A stretch of DNA of 64,000 nt from Nothophaeocryptopus gaeumannii (Eukaryota; Ascomycota; Dothideomycetes; Mycosphaerellales; Mycosphaerellaceae), in NCBI GenBank assembly GCA_031771865.1, contig JASISA010000027.1, forward strand, positions 744,001-808,000. Reading direction: 5' to 3'. Below, piece by piece: positions 1 to 9,486 of this stretch; the first letter of the stretch is position 1; each line of letters starts with the position of its first letter. The position numbers and the translations under genes were made by a program. The notes under the pieces are model-generated. The model saw only the letters and a program-made list of their open reading frames with translations. It ran no database searches and had not been told where the DNA came from.

Positions 1-1122
1 TGTCTTTTTCCAACCTGAGGCTATATTCTTGCTTGTGAATGCCTTTGTCCACGCTGGCTAGAAGAGTTGAAGGAAATTACGCTTAGTGACTGAAGATAAG
101 CCTTGGCAGTTGTGAATAAAGGTGTCCAGCTGTTGGCTATAGTAGGTACCCAATAGTGAGAAAAGAGAGACATCCAGAGGCTGAAGCCGGTGCGTAGAAT
201 GAGGAGGATATATAGCCACAAGTATTCGGTTGCTATTACAGTACTCAAGGAAGCCCATGTTCACATGAGAGCCGTGACTATTAACAAAAAGGAGCCTCCA
301 ATCCCTCCGAGCTTTAGCCTTTGTAAATCGATTAAAGACTTGCTGTAGCTAGGCCAAACTAAGCTTATTATCTGTCCATCCACTCTCTAAGGAAGCCATG
401 AATAATTGGTGAATTGAAGTGTCCAGATCCTGGACCTAAGTATCCTGGATATTGCCGGTTTTTGCTTAGTAGATCAAGGCTGGAGGCAGGACAGTAAGGT
501 CTGCACAGATACAGGTAATAACTGTAATCCACTCTCTATTTCCATCTTGAGTGTTGCCTAAGAGCTTGCTATCCTTCCAAGCCTTCTTTGTAAAGATTCT
601 CTTTGCCTTTGTAAGGAAGCCGATTAAGAAGCCCTTTTCATCTATATTATAGCTGTTTCCTTCTTTTATATCATACTGAGCCATCTTCTTCTTTAGCAAC
701 TCAAAGTATGCAGAATAGTGGTACCAATTATCTGCCTTTTGACGGCTAGCATCCATAGGCTGCAAATACCGAGAAGTTATGTGTCCTAACCACTTTTGTA
801 CGAATCTTGGCACCCAGCTCTTTCCTAGGTATTTCTTTGCGATATCGTACACGAAATTGGAAAGCATTGCAGGCGTTGGAGGGAGGCCTCTCTCGGTAAG
901 GGTATTGATATAATCGACGAGTGTGCGCTCTTGTTGTTTGCTGAGAATAGACTGGTCTTCGGCTTTAAACTAGCTGGATTGCTGGACGCCTCTCCAGTGC
1001 TTAGATAACTTGGAGCGCTTAATACCATACGTCCTTGCTGTAGCGGAAATGTTAGGCTCTTCTTGACCATTCAAATCAGCTATCGCTTGCTCAATTTGGT
1101 CCATGTTGTGTAGAGATATCAT
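1..1122 (-). pseudogene. pogo/Fot1-like DDE transposase relic, cut by window edge
   Basis: Reading leftward from the ATG at 1122, one frame runs almost unbroken to position 1 and past the window edge. It starts with a CENP-B/pogo-type N-terminal helix-turn-helix (isATARTYGIKRSKLSKHWRG). The catalytic part follows, with YNIDEKGFLIG at about 640-610 (first Asp) and the family hallmark STHRLQPLDVSLFS near 200-170. At least four in-frame TAG/TAA codons interrupt it (near 970, 466, 437 and 350). All are one C-to-T step from CAG or CAA, as RIP would leave. The element is therefore dead, and the other end lies outside the window. It ends only about 215 bp upstream of the eL37 start. The family assignment rests on motif recognition and is firm; the exact clade is not. 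Confidence 0.85.
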
Positions 1123-1337
1123 TGTCTAAAGATAGCTGAAAATCTACGAAAGTGTGCGTCTCGTGCGGCTGTGCGTCACGTGGGCGGAACCCTTATTGGA
1201 CTATCCCGACCAATGGCGTCGTGCCAAGCTTTTACCCACGATCGGACTCAGCTTTTCGACGCCGCGACGTCTGACTTTGGAGATTCTGCAGACGACAACA
1301 CCCATCGCCCTACTAACTGCCCCAGACAACCGCCAAT

Positions 1338-1915
1338 ATGAGTATGTGGATACCAACTGACAACGAGCAGAGTGCGAGAAAACAAAATGCTGACATTGGG
1401 CAAAAGCGAAGGGAACGTCCAGCTTCGGAAAGCGCCACAACAAGTCGCACGTTCTGTGCAGACGCTGCGGTATGTCGACCCGATCGGAAGATGCGAGAAG
1501 AGGGGGACAACGCAGGGAAGAAGATTTGAGAATGTTGCTGGCGCGGACAAACAGCGAGTTGTGAAGACGAAATGCTGATACAATGGGAAACGACAGGCCG
1601 CCGCTCTATGCACGTCCAGAAGCACACCTGCTCCAACTGCGGATACCCAAGCGCCAGCATCAGAAAGTGTACGTGACTCCTCATCATCGGAAACTCGACC
1701 CGACCGCTCCTTCAATACCGAAAAATTTACCTACCGAGATCGCAAGCCGAACGTATACTAACAAGTTGGACACAGACAACTGGGGCGAGAAGGCCAAGCG
1801 AAGAAAGACTACCGGCTCCGGACGCACACGATCGCTCAAGGAGATCCCACGCAAATTCAAGAACGGCTTCCAGGTCGGCACACCAAAGGGCGCCCGTGGC
1901 CCAGCCAACCAGTAA
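1338..1915 (+). CDS. RPL37: 60S ribosomal protein eL37
   Basis: Four exons: 1338-1341, 1407-1469, 1597-1668 and 1776-1915, giving 92 residues, the normal eL37 length. The first exon is only ATGA. The donors are GTATGT, GTATGT and GTACGT, and the third intron has a perfect TACTAAC branch site at 1757-1763. The protein begins MTKGTSSFGKRHNKSHVLCR and carries the zinc ribbon pairs CRRC and CSNC that hold 25S rRNA. A basic tail follows (EKAKRRKTTGSGR, RKFKNGFQ), ending in the fungal PKGARGP sequence. It is a structural protein of the large subunit near the peptide exit region. The tiny first exon and intron-rich 5' end are usual for fungal ribosomal protein genes. Product and splice sites agree exactly, so this is one of the surest calls here. 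Confidence 0.95.
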
Positions 1916-2384
1916 ATCTCACGACCACCTCGAACTTGACACTGCGACGCATGGGAGACGGATGACTAGCGGAGCATGAGCTGGGTTTGCTTGGAGTTTC
2001 GGGCGGATCGGACGTGCTTTACCAAAAGAGAAGACGAGAAGCGCTGTGCACAGAGGACATACATCGCAATGGTGGACACTGCGCACGCTGTCGAGAGCCT
2101 TTTGCGGGTGAACCTGGTGGGCAAAGCATGTGCCTAGTAGTCTAGCTTTGATGAGAGTAGAGGCTATGGCGAACGGCTGAATTGAGCGAAACATGATCAC
2201 TCTGTCACACACTTCCCACCTTGCTCTCAGATGTCAGATGCGATACTGACAAACAGCGCGACACCTGAGTATCGTACCGAATACGTCGACTGCGGCCGAC
2301 ACCGCGGAACGAGAAGAATACGGATGACCACGCAAAGAGCATCTGGGAAGCGATCGAGTCGAACAGACCCACTAACTCCCTCAG
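1916..2384. other. intergenic, no gene seen
   Basis: This is downstream of eL37 and the GDSL relic, which converge here. Open frames in it show no recognisable motif, and I see no repeat or RNA gene. Confidence 0.5.
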
Positions 2385-2926
2385 CAGCACTCTCAAACAC
2401 ATCAACCGGAAACCCCTACGCCAACGCCTTATACCCGCTCGGATTCAAATGTAAACAATCACTCATAGTATACTCCTCCTTCAATCTCGTCCCATTCGCC
2501 GCATCTCTAACTATCGCGTCAAAATCAACCAACGCGTCAAACCCACTCGGCGTGCCCACATTCCCTCCAATCCATGGTAGGGCAATCGTAGCGGCAGTGA
2601 GAGGTAGGTCTGTAGTCCCGAAAGCATCTGAGAACTTGAGGCAGATTTGCGATGCACCGGTGCTGATCTTGAGAGTTTGGCGAATAGTGGTGTTGAGGAA
2701 GGTTGGGGATGAAAATGTGCCGTTGAAAGGGGGAGGAGGGAGATTGGTGTACTGTCAGTTGGGGCATTGATGCCCATGTTGTTGTCCAGTGGCCATTTGG
2801 CGGGTTTGAAGTGGTTTGAAGAGAGGTTCTGGGAGTTGAAGAGGGCCATGTTGGTAGAAATGGGAAAGCGTCGATGAACGATGCTTCCAGGAGCAGGGAG
2901 AGCGAAAGGAACTCGATCAACATGAT
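2385..2926 (-). pseudogene. GDSL/SGNH hydrolase relic with internal deletion
   Basis: From the ATG at 2926 the minus strand encodes a signal-peptide-like start (MLIEFLSLSLLLEASFIDA), then NGHWTTTWASMPQLT, the mature start of secreted fungal GDSL-type esterases. After a frameshift near 2755 the text continues as PPPFNGTFSSPTFLNTTIRQ and FSDAFGTTDLPLTAATIALP. It then jumps at about 2565 directly to the C-terminal piece GFDALVDFDAIVRDAANG and DCLHLNPSGYKALA, followed by an in-frame stop (2416-2418) and GFPVDVFE. The middle of the protein, including the GDS nucleophile block, is absent, while the Asp/His block (DCLHLNP) remains. A complete family member is about 400 residues; about 165 codons are left. 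It cannot make an active enzyme. The family call is from motif memory and is fairly sure. Confidence 0.75.
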
Positions 2927-3385
2927 GAAAATGGTCTCGTTGTCAATGCAGACTATCATTACCCTGTCTTCCTACCTCTCATTCCATCGCAGGCCTTTCA
3001 AGACCTTACTCAAGTCGTCTTGATTTCTGCCGGCTCTGCCATACTCTCAATGGAAGCATGCCGAGAGGGGTCTTCAGTGCATCCCGGCTAAATGCTCGCA
3101 TGAACGGCCACCAAGCTTTGACACATCTCGGCTGAAGGCTGGTAGAGGCCCATCATAGCCGCATACATGTGTGTAAGCGATGAAGATGACTGATGAGATC
3201 AATGTGGACTGAAGGGATGGAAGAGGGCAGAGGCAGAGCAGAGGCGGAGTAGAAGGACTGGGGTCGTCAAATAGGCTTCAACGCTAGTAGACATCTGCAT
3301 ACGAACCCGAACTCTAATGAACTTTTGCTGTCGAGATCTTCATGGCCTTTGACCAACACCTCACGCCCACTTCGGGATCATAAAA
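2927..3385. other. intergenic, upstream of IPI3
   Basis: There is no supportable gene. It should hold the IPI3 promoter. No TATA box or clear palindrome stands out. Confidence 0.4.
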
Positions 3386-4948
3386 ATGCTCACGGAGCAC
3401 TTCATCGCCTCCGTAGGGACGCCGACGAAGGCGTCTGGCACGAACTTCGCCAAAGATGCGGCCATCTTCCTTCACGAGTTCCAACCGCTTTCTCAGCAAC
3501 GAGCAGTCTTCAAGACATCCGCGACATCGCCAAACTGCTTGGCGGTGAGCCAAAGCCATGTCTTTGCTGCACAAGCGGACAAGGGCGTCGTTCATGTCTA
3601 CAACCGCGAAAAGGGCAATCAAGAAGCGATTGTGCCCTTCACAGAACTGATCTCATCCATCACCCTCGCATGCGACGACGCGGTCTTGATCATTGGGACT
3701 ATCGAAGGCAGAATCTTTCTCTGGGAGACATGTACGGGACGACAGGTTTCGACTAGCCAGGCACACTTGCGGGCAGTAACGGCGCTGGCTGTTGATCCCA
3801 CATCGAACTTCCTGCTCTCGGCTTCCAAAGACTCAACGATCCATGTCTGGTCCATCCCGGGTTTGCTGTCCTTTGCAAGCACGAACGGCGTGCCACCGTT
3901 GAGGACTTTCTCATCTCATCACGCTGAGATAACTGCGTTGGAGCTGGGACACAGCGCCTCGAATTGCAACTTCGCGGTGTCGATTTCCAAAGATCATACT
4001 TGCCTCGTGTGGGATTTCAGGACGAACAGTGTCCTGCGCACTTATTTGCTACCAGGCGTTCCGCTGTCCGTCGCGCTGGATCCGGCAGATCGCGCCGCAT
4101 ATGTTGGCTACGAGGACGGGAGCTTGCAAGCTCTCGATCTTCTCGCCACTCCGGATGGCGATCTCGAGGCGCTGAGCACGAAAGCACTGGAGCCCATTCA
4201 GCCACCAAAATCGTCAAGATGGGTGCTACCAGAAGATTCTTATGGAGCGGCGCTTTGTCTGAACGTATCATTTGATACGCATATGATCATATCTGGCCAC
4301 CAATCAGGGTTCATATTATGCTGGGACGTCGTGAAAGGAAGATGGTTGTCCTCGCTCACACAGGTTCCGCTGCCAGGACCAGTGAACAACCTGTACTTCT
4401 TACCAGTGACTGCATTCCGGGGCAAGGCCGAAGTATCCCGTAAAACCAAGATCAACGAGGTTGTCAAGCCGAAGTTCGGCGCTTTCGATACTTCAGAGAC
4501 TGGCGTTGTTTCCGGAAATTACAGCATGAACGTGCAGCTGTTGTCAGATCTTCCAGAGCCACGTATTTCCGCAAGCTTTCAAGATGCACTTACAGCACCA
4601 GTCTTTCCAACTTCGTTGCTGGATGAAGGTCTCAGTGAGCTGGCCTCATGGGGCAGGACGAGTTCTCACACGAATGGTGCTAATGCAGATGTGGATGAAG
4701 ACTTCATGGCGCTCGGTAATACTGCCGCTCTACCAGGCGCCACTTCTTTGCAGGAAGAGAACATCAGTCTGAAAGCAGAATTGGAAGCATTGCGAAGAGT
4801 GCAAAAGAAAAGCCTTGAGAAGATGGATAGACGGAACGAGGAGAAGAGGGCGTTGGTCAGGCGGGAGCAGAAGCGCTTGTCAAAGCAATCTGGGAAGAAG
4901 ACGAACGGCGTGGTCGAAAATGACTCCAGCGATGAAGACATGACGTGA
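3386..4948 (+). CDS. IPI3: pre-rRNA-processing WD40 protein IPI3
   Basis: This is a single exon of 520 residues. The N-terminal two thirds is a WD40 propeller with blades recognisable at about residues 50-75 (VFAAQADKGVVHVYNRE), 100-115 (IGTIEGRIFLWE), 125-150 (AHLRAVTALAVDP, SASKDSTIHVWS) and 195-210 (SISKDHTCLVWDFR). The C-terminus is a charged coiled coil (about 455-505, EENISLKAELEALRRV and many K/R) ending in an acidic NDSSDEDM tail. IPI3 (WDR18 in animals) acts in the nucleolus with RIX1 and IPI1 in ITS2 removal and export of the pre-60S particle. Length, propeller plus coiled coil and the opening MLTEHFIASVG fit the family. No intron is needed. Confidence 0.9.
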   Translation: MLTEHFIASVGTPTKASGTNFAKDAAIFLHEFQPLSQQRAVFKTSATSPNCLAVSQSHVFAAQADKGVVHVYNREKGNQEAIVPFTELISSITLACDDAVLIIGTIEGRIFLWETCTGRQVSTSQAHLRAVTALAVDPTSNFLLSASKDSTIHVWSIPGLLSFASTNGVPPLRTFSSHHAEITALELGHSASNCNFAVSISKDHTCLVWDFRTNSVLRTYLLPGVPLSVALDPADRAAYVGYEDGSLQALDLLATPDGDLEALSTKALEPIQPPKSSRWVLPEDSYGAALCLNVSFDTHMIISGHQSGFILCWDVVKGRWLSSLTQVPLPGPVNNLYFLPVTAFRGKAEVSRKTKINEVVKPKFGAFDTSETGVVSGNYSMNVQLLSDLPEPRISASFQDALTAPVFPTSLLDEGLSELASWGRTSSHTNGANADVDEDFMALGNTAALPGATSLQEENISLKAELEALRRVQKKSLEKMDRRNEEKRALVRREQKRLSKQSGKKTNGVVENDSSDEDMT

Positions 4949-5317
4949 AGTCTTCTATGCGCTCCGAACTTGAACTACATTACAACATGCTCTCATGACG
5001 ATGACGATGCCTGCTTGGACGAATTATTGATTCGTGATCTGTCTCCTAGTCTTGGCAGCTTCGTCCATGCAAGGCTGGACTTCATCAAGCAAAGGGCTTC
5101 GCATTCCACATCTCCGCCTCCACGGTGCATCAGCCACGTATTTGTTTTGCGTTTCGTCGCAGGAATGCAGCATACACACGGCCAGCCATCGCGACGAAGT
5201 TGATCTTTTGCAACAATACTGGTCGAGCACTGCGTGCTACCACGGTCGTTAGTCTTGAGGATACGATCGCTCCAACGTCGCGGAACCTGGAGATATACGC
5301 GAGCTCACTCATCAAGA
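4949..5317. other. intergenic, no gene seen
   Basis: This lies between two genes on the same strand. Short overlapping open frames show no conserved motif. The reading frame of the next gene stays open back to 5234, but the later ATG at 5318 starts a good signal peptide, so this part is taken as leader. Confidence 0.4.
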
Positions 5318-6519
5318 ATGGCTCCTACTCGCTCATTCGCGCTTTTGTTTACTTCATTCTTTGCTCTTCACGCCGAAGCTCGCCACCTGCATCAGTTCAA
5401 ACATGAGGCTGTCAACATTCGAAAGAGACAAGTTGGGCCACCGATTCAAGCCCGGCAGGCTGCTCCGACGACCGAATCATCAGTAGCAGCGATATCATCT
5501 GCTCCGGCTGTTCTCACCTACATAACCCCATCACCAGGCGCATCGCCAGTCCCGATCACGGAAGAGAGTCAACTCGTGACATCCTACGTGCCACAGTTCA
5601 CGCTATGCGAGCTTCCTCCACAGGCAGTCTTCCCGGTCACTCCGGTACCGACAATGACCACGATGACCACTCCATGGCGTAACTACTCCGTTTCGATCCC
5701 TCCTGGAAATGGCACATGTACGACTATCTATAGCCCGACCCAGACCATGGTATGCGCCACCACATTGACAGGCCTTGTGGAGAAGTACACCGTCTCCAAT
5801 TGCGCTCAAGACATCACTTTCTCTACCGAATACGGCTTCGTTATGGCTTCGCCGACTGCAGGAGCCAACGTCACCAACGGCGTTGCCAGTGCGACAGCCG
5901 GTGTCACTCCAGCGCCAACCGTCCAGCGTCTGACAACGTACTACCTCGCTCCTTGGCAAGCCGTCACAGCTGGTATCGCTCCAGATGAGGTGACTCTCAA
6001 GGTCTGTGCAAGATATGCCAATGGAACCGAAGAATGTGTGCATCAGTATGAGGTCTGGCATACTTCTCTCGTTACTCAATCCGCTACTCGTACGACTTCC
6101 TTCAACATCTCCACTACTATCCACGGAAAGAGCCAAGTCATCGTTGAGACTTTCGCAGCGAACATCACGGAGGCTTTGACGACCTTCTCCATGTCCACAG
6201 ATATGGAATTTGAGTATGAGACGGAGGTCTTGACAACGAGCCGGGAGACTGCTACGCCGACGACTGCGCCTACGAGCTACTTGACGGTTACATTGCAAGA
6301 GGCTACGCCGGGGGCTAGCGTTACTGGAGATTCGACGTAAACGCCCCCAGACTTCGGTAGATGACATTTCACTAATGATTTCGCAGAACCACCATTCGCT
6401 CGACGTCCACCATTCAGAGGACGACTACCGTCTACGTCGGAACTAGCACTGTTACGCTCGCGGATACTACTTCTGCTGCAACTGCTGAGAACGACACGGC
6501 TCTACCGACCCCATCGTGA
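5318..6519 (+). CDS. secreted Ser/Thr-rich protein, function unknown
   Basis: Exons 5318-6336 and 6387-6519, about 383 residues. The 50-bp intron has a GTAAAC donor, an ACTAATG branch site and a CGCAG acceptor. The start at 5318 was chosen because it gives a clean signal peptide (MAPTRSFALLFTSFFALHAEA). A dibasic site follows (NIRKRQ), typical of kexin processing. The rest is rich in Thr, Ser, Ala and Pro with several N-glycosylation sequons (NYS, NGT, NVT, NIS, NIT). Cysteines are few but paired (TLCELP, NGTCTTIY, TMVCATT, VSNCAQ, LKVCARY, EECVHQ). The profile suggests a cell-wall or surface glycoprotein. I do not recognise the family. A further donor-like GTGAGT overlaps the stop, so an extra 3' exon is possible. 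No GPI signal is visible in the form given. Confidence 0.65.
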
Positions 6520-7042
6520 GTTTGGATCAGCCACCACCGTTCATTAGGAGACTGACATCGCCGAAGGGAATCTGTAGACTGGGCCAGTCATCTCGGTATC
6601 CAGACCGCCAAGAAGGAATAAAAATGGTGAATGTTTCTGGAATCTGATGTATTGACGAGCCCTGCGATATCGTCTTCTCTGCTTCTTTCTGTAGTGTATT
6701 CCCATATCTGCAATTGCGCTGGCCGTGCCTCTATTCAGACTTCCATGCCAAACATGAGTCTGGTTTCACGACACCATCTCAAATGGACCCACGCAAAGTG
6801 CCGATGTCGTAGACGACGATTTTGATAGCGCTGTTGTGGATGAGCTTTTGCGTCGTTGGACGAGATGATAACTTGCTGGCTTGCACTACGACTCGCACCA
6901 TGAATCTGAAAGTAGTCAGCGCTTAAGAATGAGATTGGAGCTTGCTTCGAGGCATGTTCAAGATATAGACGAAGATCGCATCGTGCATGCCTCAGTCCTG
7001 AATTAGGCTCCATTCAGCTCTCCCCTACAACTTTTGGGCGTC
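6520..7042. other. intergenic between convergent genes
   Basis: No open frame here shows a recognisable motif, and I see no repeat. It should hold both 3' ends. Confidence 0.4.
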
Positions 7043-9226
7043 TCACTGCCCCCATCTCCAACCCCCAACCGGCGGCCACTTCCACACCTCCTCATCCACC
7101 TTCTCAACGGCTTCCAAAGCCTTCTTCCTCATCTTCTGAAAATCTAAATTATCACGTCAGCACCCATCTTCCCCATCCACTCCCCTTTTCTTCTATACTT
7201 ACCAGGCGTCCCCAACCCCGTTGTCGGATCCCATCCCTTCGTCGCATTCCAGCTCGCCCACGGAATTATCCCAGCCCCCTCCACCTTCTCTCTGTCCTGA
7301 AAGTTGATCCCAGTGCATCCTTTCACTACCCCCTCGGTAATATCGTCCAACGTATCTTTGCCAACACCATACAGCCAGGGATTAATAAATCCCATGGCCG
7401 GCTGGCCTGCACGAAGACGGGCGTCGTTCAGCAGGGCCAAAATTCCAGCGACGAGGGGAGAGGCGGCGGACACGCCGTAACCTGATCGAATTTTACCGTG
7501 AACGTAGTAGGCGTAAGGAGGATCCTCGGAGGAGTGAGCTGATATATCGGGATAGCCGCGGCCGGTGAAATCAACATACTCATTTTCCTCATAATACTTC
7601 CTCGTCTCTTCAGGAATACCTTCTGAAAGGTACGTATGGATCGCAGCTTTCTGATACCAAGGCATCTTGAAGTAGGATGAGAAGCCTCCGCTTGAAGCGT
7701 TCCACGGTACTACCGGATTAAATCCATTTGTTCCTCCGATACTTGTTGCGTAGGGACAGGAGGCCGGGAAGGTGGGTTCGAATTGGGGACGACCGGTTCT
7801 GAAATCTCCGCCTGGTTGATTAGTGGAGCGGCAGACCGAGCCGACGCCTTGGTCGGCGGTAGGGAAGACACATGTGCGGCCGCGGAGGCCGAGGAGGCCG
7901 AGCATGTTGCAGACGCGGGACGCGTATCTAGGTGGGACCTGGAATAGTGATTCAATATTAGTGAGAGAGGTTGAGAAAGGTTAGACCCGAGAATACGTAC
8001 TGTGTTTTCGTGATCTGAGTAGGTGGTTGAAAGAACATAAGGTAATTTGGAGTTTGGCTGCGATAAGAGGTATTGGAAGTACTCGAGATAGGGCTCGTTC
8101 ACATTTGAGGAGGCGTTAGGCATTGCCGTGTCGGGGTAAAATGGCGGAGAACCTTCACTTAGATTAGCGGTGTTTTTAAAGCTAGCCTCGAGTCTTGTCG
8201 CTTACCTCCAGTAAGGTACGCAGAGATAGGCAACCCATCTACTACCCCAACGATAAGTTGCATATCCAAATTCGCCTCCAAGTTTTCGGCCGTCGTATCA
8301 TTCTGATCATTCTTCCCACCATTAAGTATAGCAGGAATTGTGAAGTTCTGATCCGGGATGTTGAATTTCTTCTCGAAAAGGTCCAAATCCTTATAGCTGG
8401 GTGTCTCGTTTAGGAAGTTGGCGATGCCGATCGTACTACCAGCCTTAGGGTCTGCTTTATACCCAACTGTATTATACATCTGCTGATAGCACAGTGGCGT
8501 AAGTAAGGAATAAATTGTGCCTTTGTATAGAATAGCAAGCTGGCATGCTGGGTCCATGTGAGGCGGAGAAGGTAGCTCGACGGTAGTCCCTCCTGAGATC
8601 GCTACCTGAGGTTTCATATTCCCGAAATAGGTCGTAGGTGTAACGATGTCGATGCAGTCTTTCGTGTCGTCCGGGATAGAGTATGCCTATAGAGTTTTAG
8701 TAGTTGAGCTAGAGGTTCACCTATGTATGAACGCTTACCATAGTCCTAAGCTGCGTAATCGCACCATCTGTATAGTACTTGAACGTGGCATTGATGACCT
8801 TGTTGGCCCTTTCAATAGTCGTGTTGAAGCTGATACTTGAGCTGTCACTAGCGATATCCGTAACATCAGACTGCTTAAGCAGTTGTTTGACCTTCTCCAT
8901 GCACTCTGTAGATGGTGCAAACATAGCTTCCTGGCTGTCGATGTCTTGATAATGGCCATACTTCGGACTCCCGGGCGTAGAGACTGACGCGAGCTCCGAC
9001 TCTAGCTTGTCGATGTTCTGGTACTTCCTGCAGTCTCTTAGTAAGTTCCACGTCCGGTTGACTTTGCTACTCACAACAGTACACGTAGTCTCACTGAAGA
9101 GTCATCTGCGGCCGTCTGCGTTTCCCTCCAGCCATGAGGAAGCGCTTGAACACTCTCATGCGCTGCAGCACCGTATACGTATACAGGCGCAACGAGTAAC
9201 AACAGCCCGCAAGTGAGCCACCTCAT
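7043..9226 (-). CDS. sedolisin-family (S53) tripeptidyl-peptidase-like serine protease
   Basis: Six exons on the minus strand (9226-9075, 9027-8739, 8686-8206, 8152-8001, 7938-7203, 7143-7043) give 636 residues in frame. The start MRWLTCGLLLLVAPVYVYG is a signal peptide. An activation prodomain follows (SPKYGHYQDIDSQEAMFAPS). The catalytic Glu and Asp lie in LEANLDMQ, the oxyanion Asp in TADQGVGSVC and the nucleophile in GYGVSAASPLVAG. The calcium-site region is WDPTTGLGTP. The block RYASRVCNMLGLLGLRGRT matches fungal secreted tripeptidyl peptidases. The usual SSGDxGVG around the oxyanion Asp reads PTADQGVG here, and the usual GTSAS reads GVSAAS; both key residues are kept. It acts extracellularly at acid pH in known relatives. 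The last 30 residues, after the family's usual end, are basic and gene-specific. Confidence 0.9.
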
Positions 9227-9363
9227 GATGTCGATGCTCCAGAACAGAAGCAAATTAGAAGCGGCGTTGCTTCAATCGCGATTCTGGCGTTGGACAAGCA
9301 TCATGCCTGCAAACCTATATCATTCCGTCAACGTTCATCTCCGCGAAATCTCAGCAGTCATCT

Positions 9364-9401
9364 GGCAGAGCCCTGTTCATGACTAAGGGTCATGTCAACT
9401 T
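9364..9401 (+). repeat. left terminal inverted repeat
   Basis: Thirty-eight bases that match the complement of 14171-14208 with one difference (G versus A at position 31). They are flanked outside by the ATCT duplication. Confidence 0.95.
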
Positions 9402-9486
9402 TCGCCTCGGCTTCCACACTCTTATCTACACTCGTTATATTGCCCTACACTCGTGCCTACACTCGTACCTGCACTCGCAAGTGCAT

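Noticed and set aside
1248..1715. Long minus-strand open frame opposite the eL37 exons
   Set aside because: It is the antisense shadow of eL37 exons and introns. It has no motif of its own, and the plus strand gives a perfect ribosomal protein.
2231..2770. 179-codon plus-strand open frame
   Set aside because: It lies opposite the GDSL relic, whose conserved blocks are readable on the minus strand; no motif in this frame.
5603..6367. 254-codon minus-strand frame
   Set aside because: It is antisense to the secreted Ser/Thr-rich gene and is Arg-rich and motif-free, as shadows of Thr/Ser codons tend to be.
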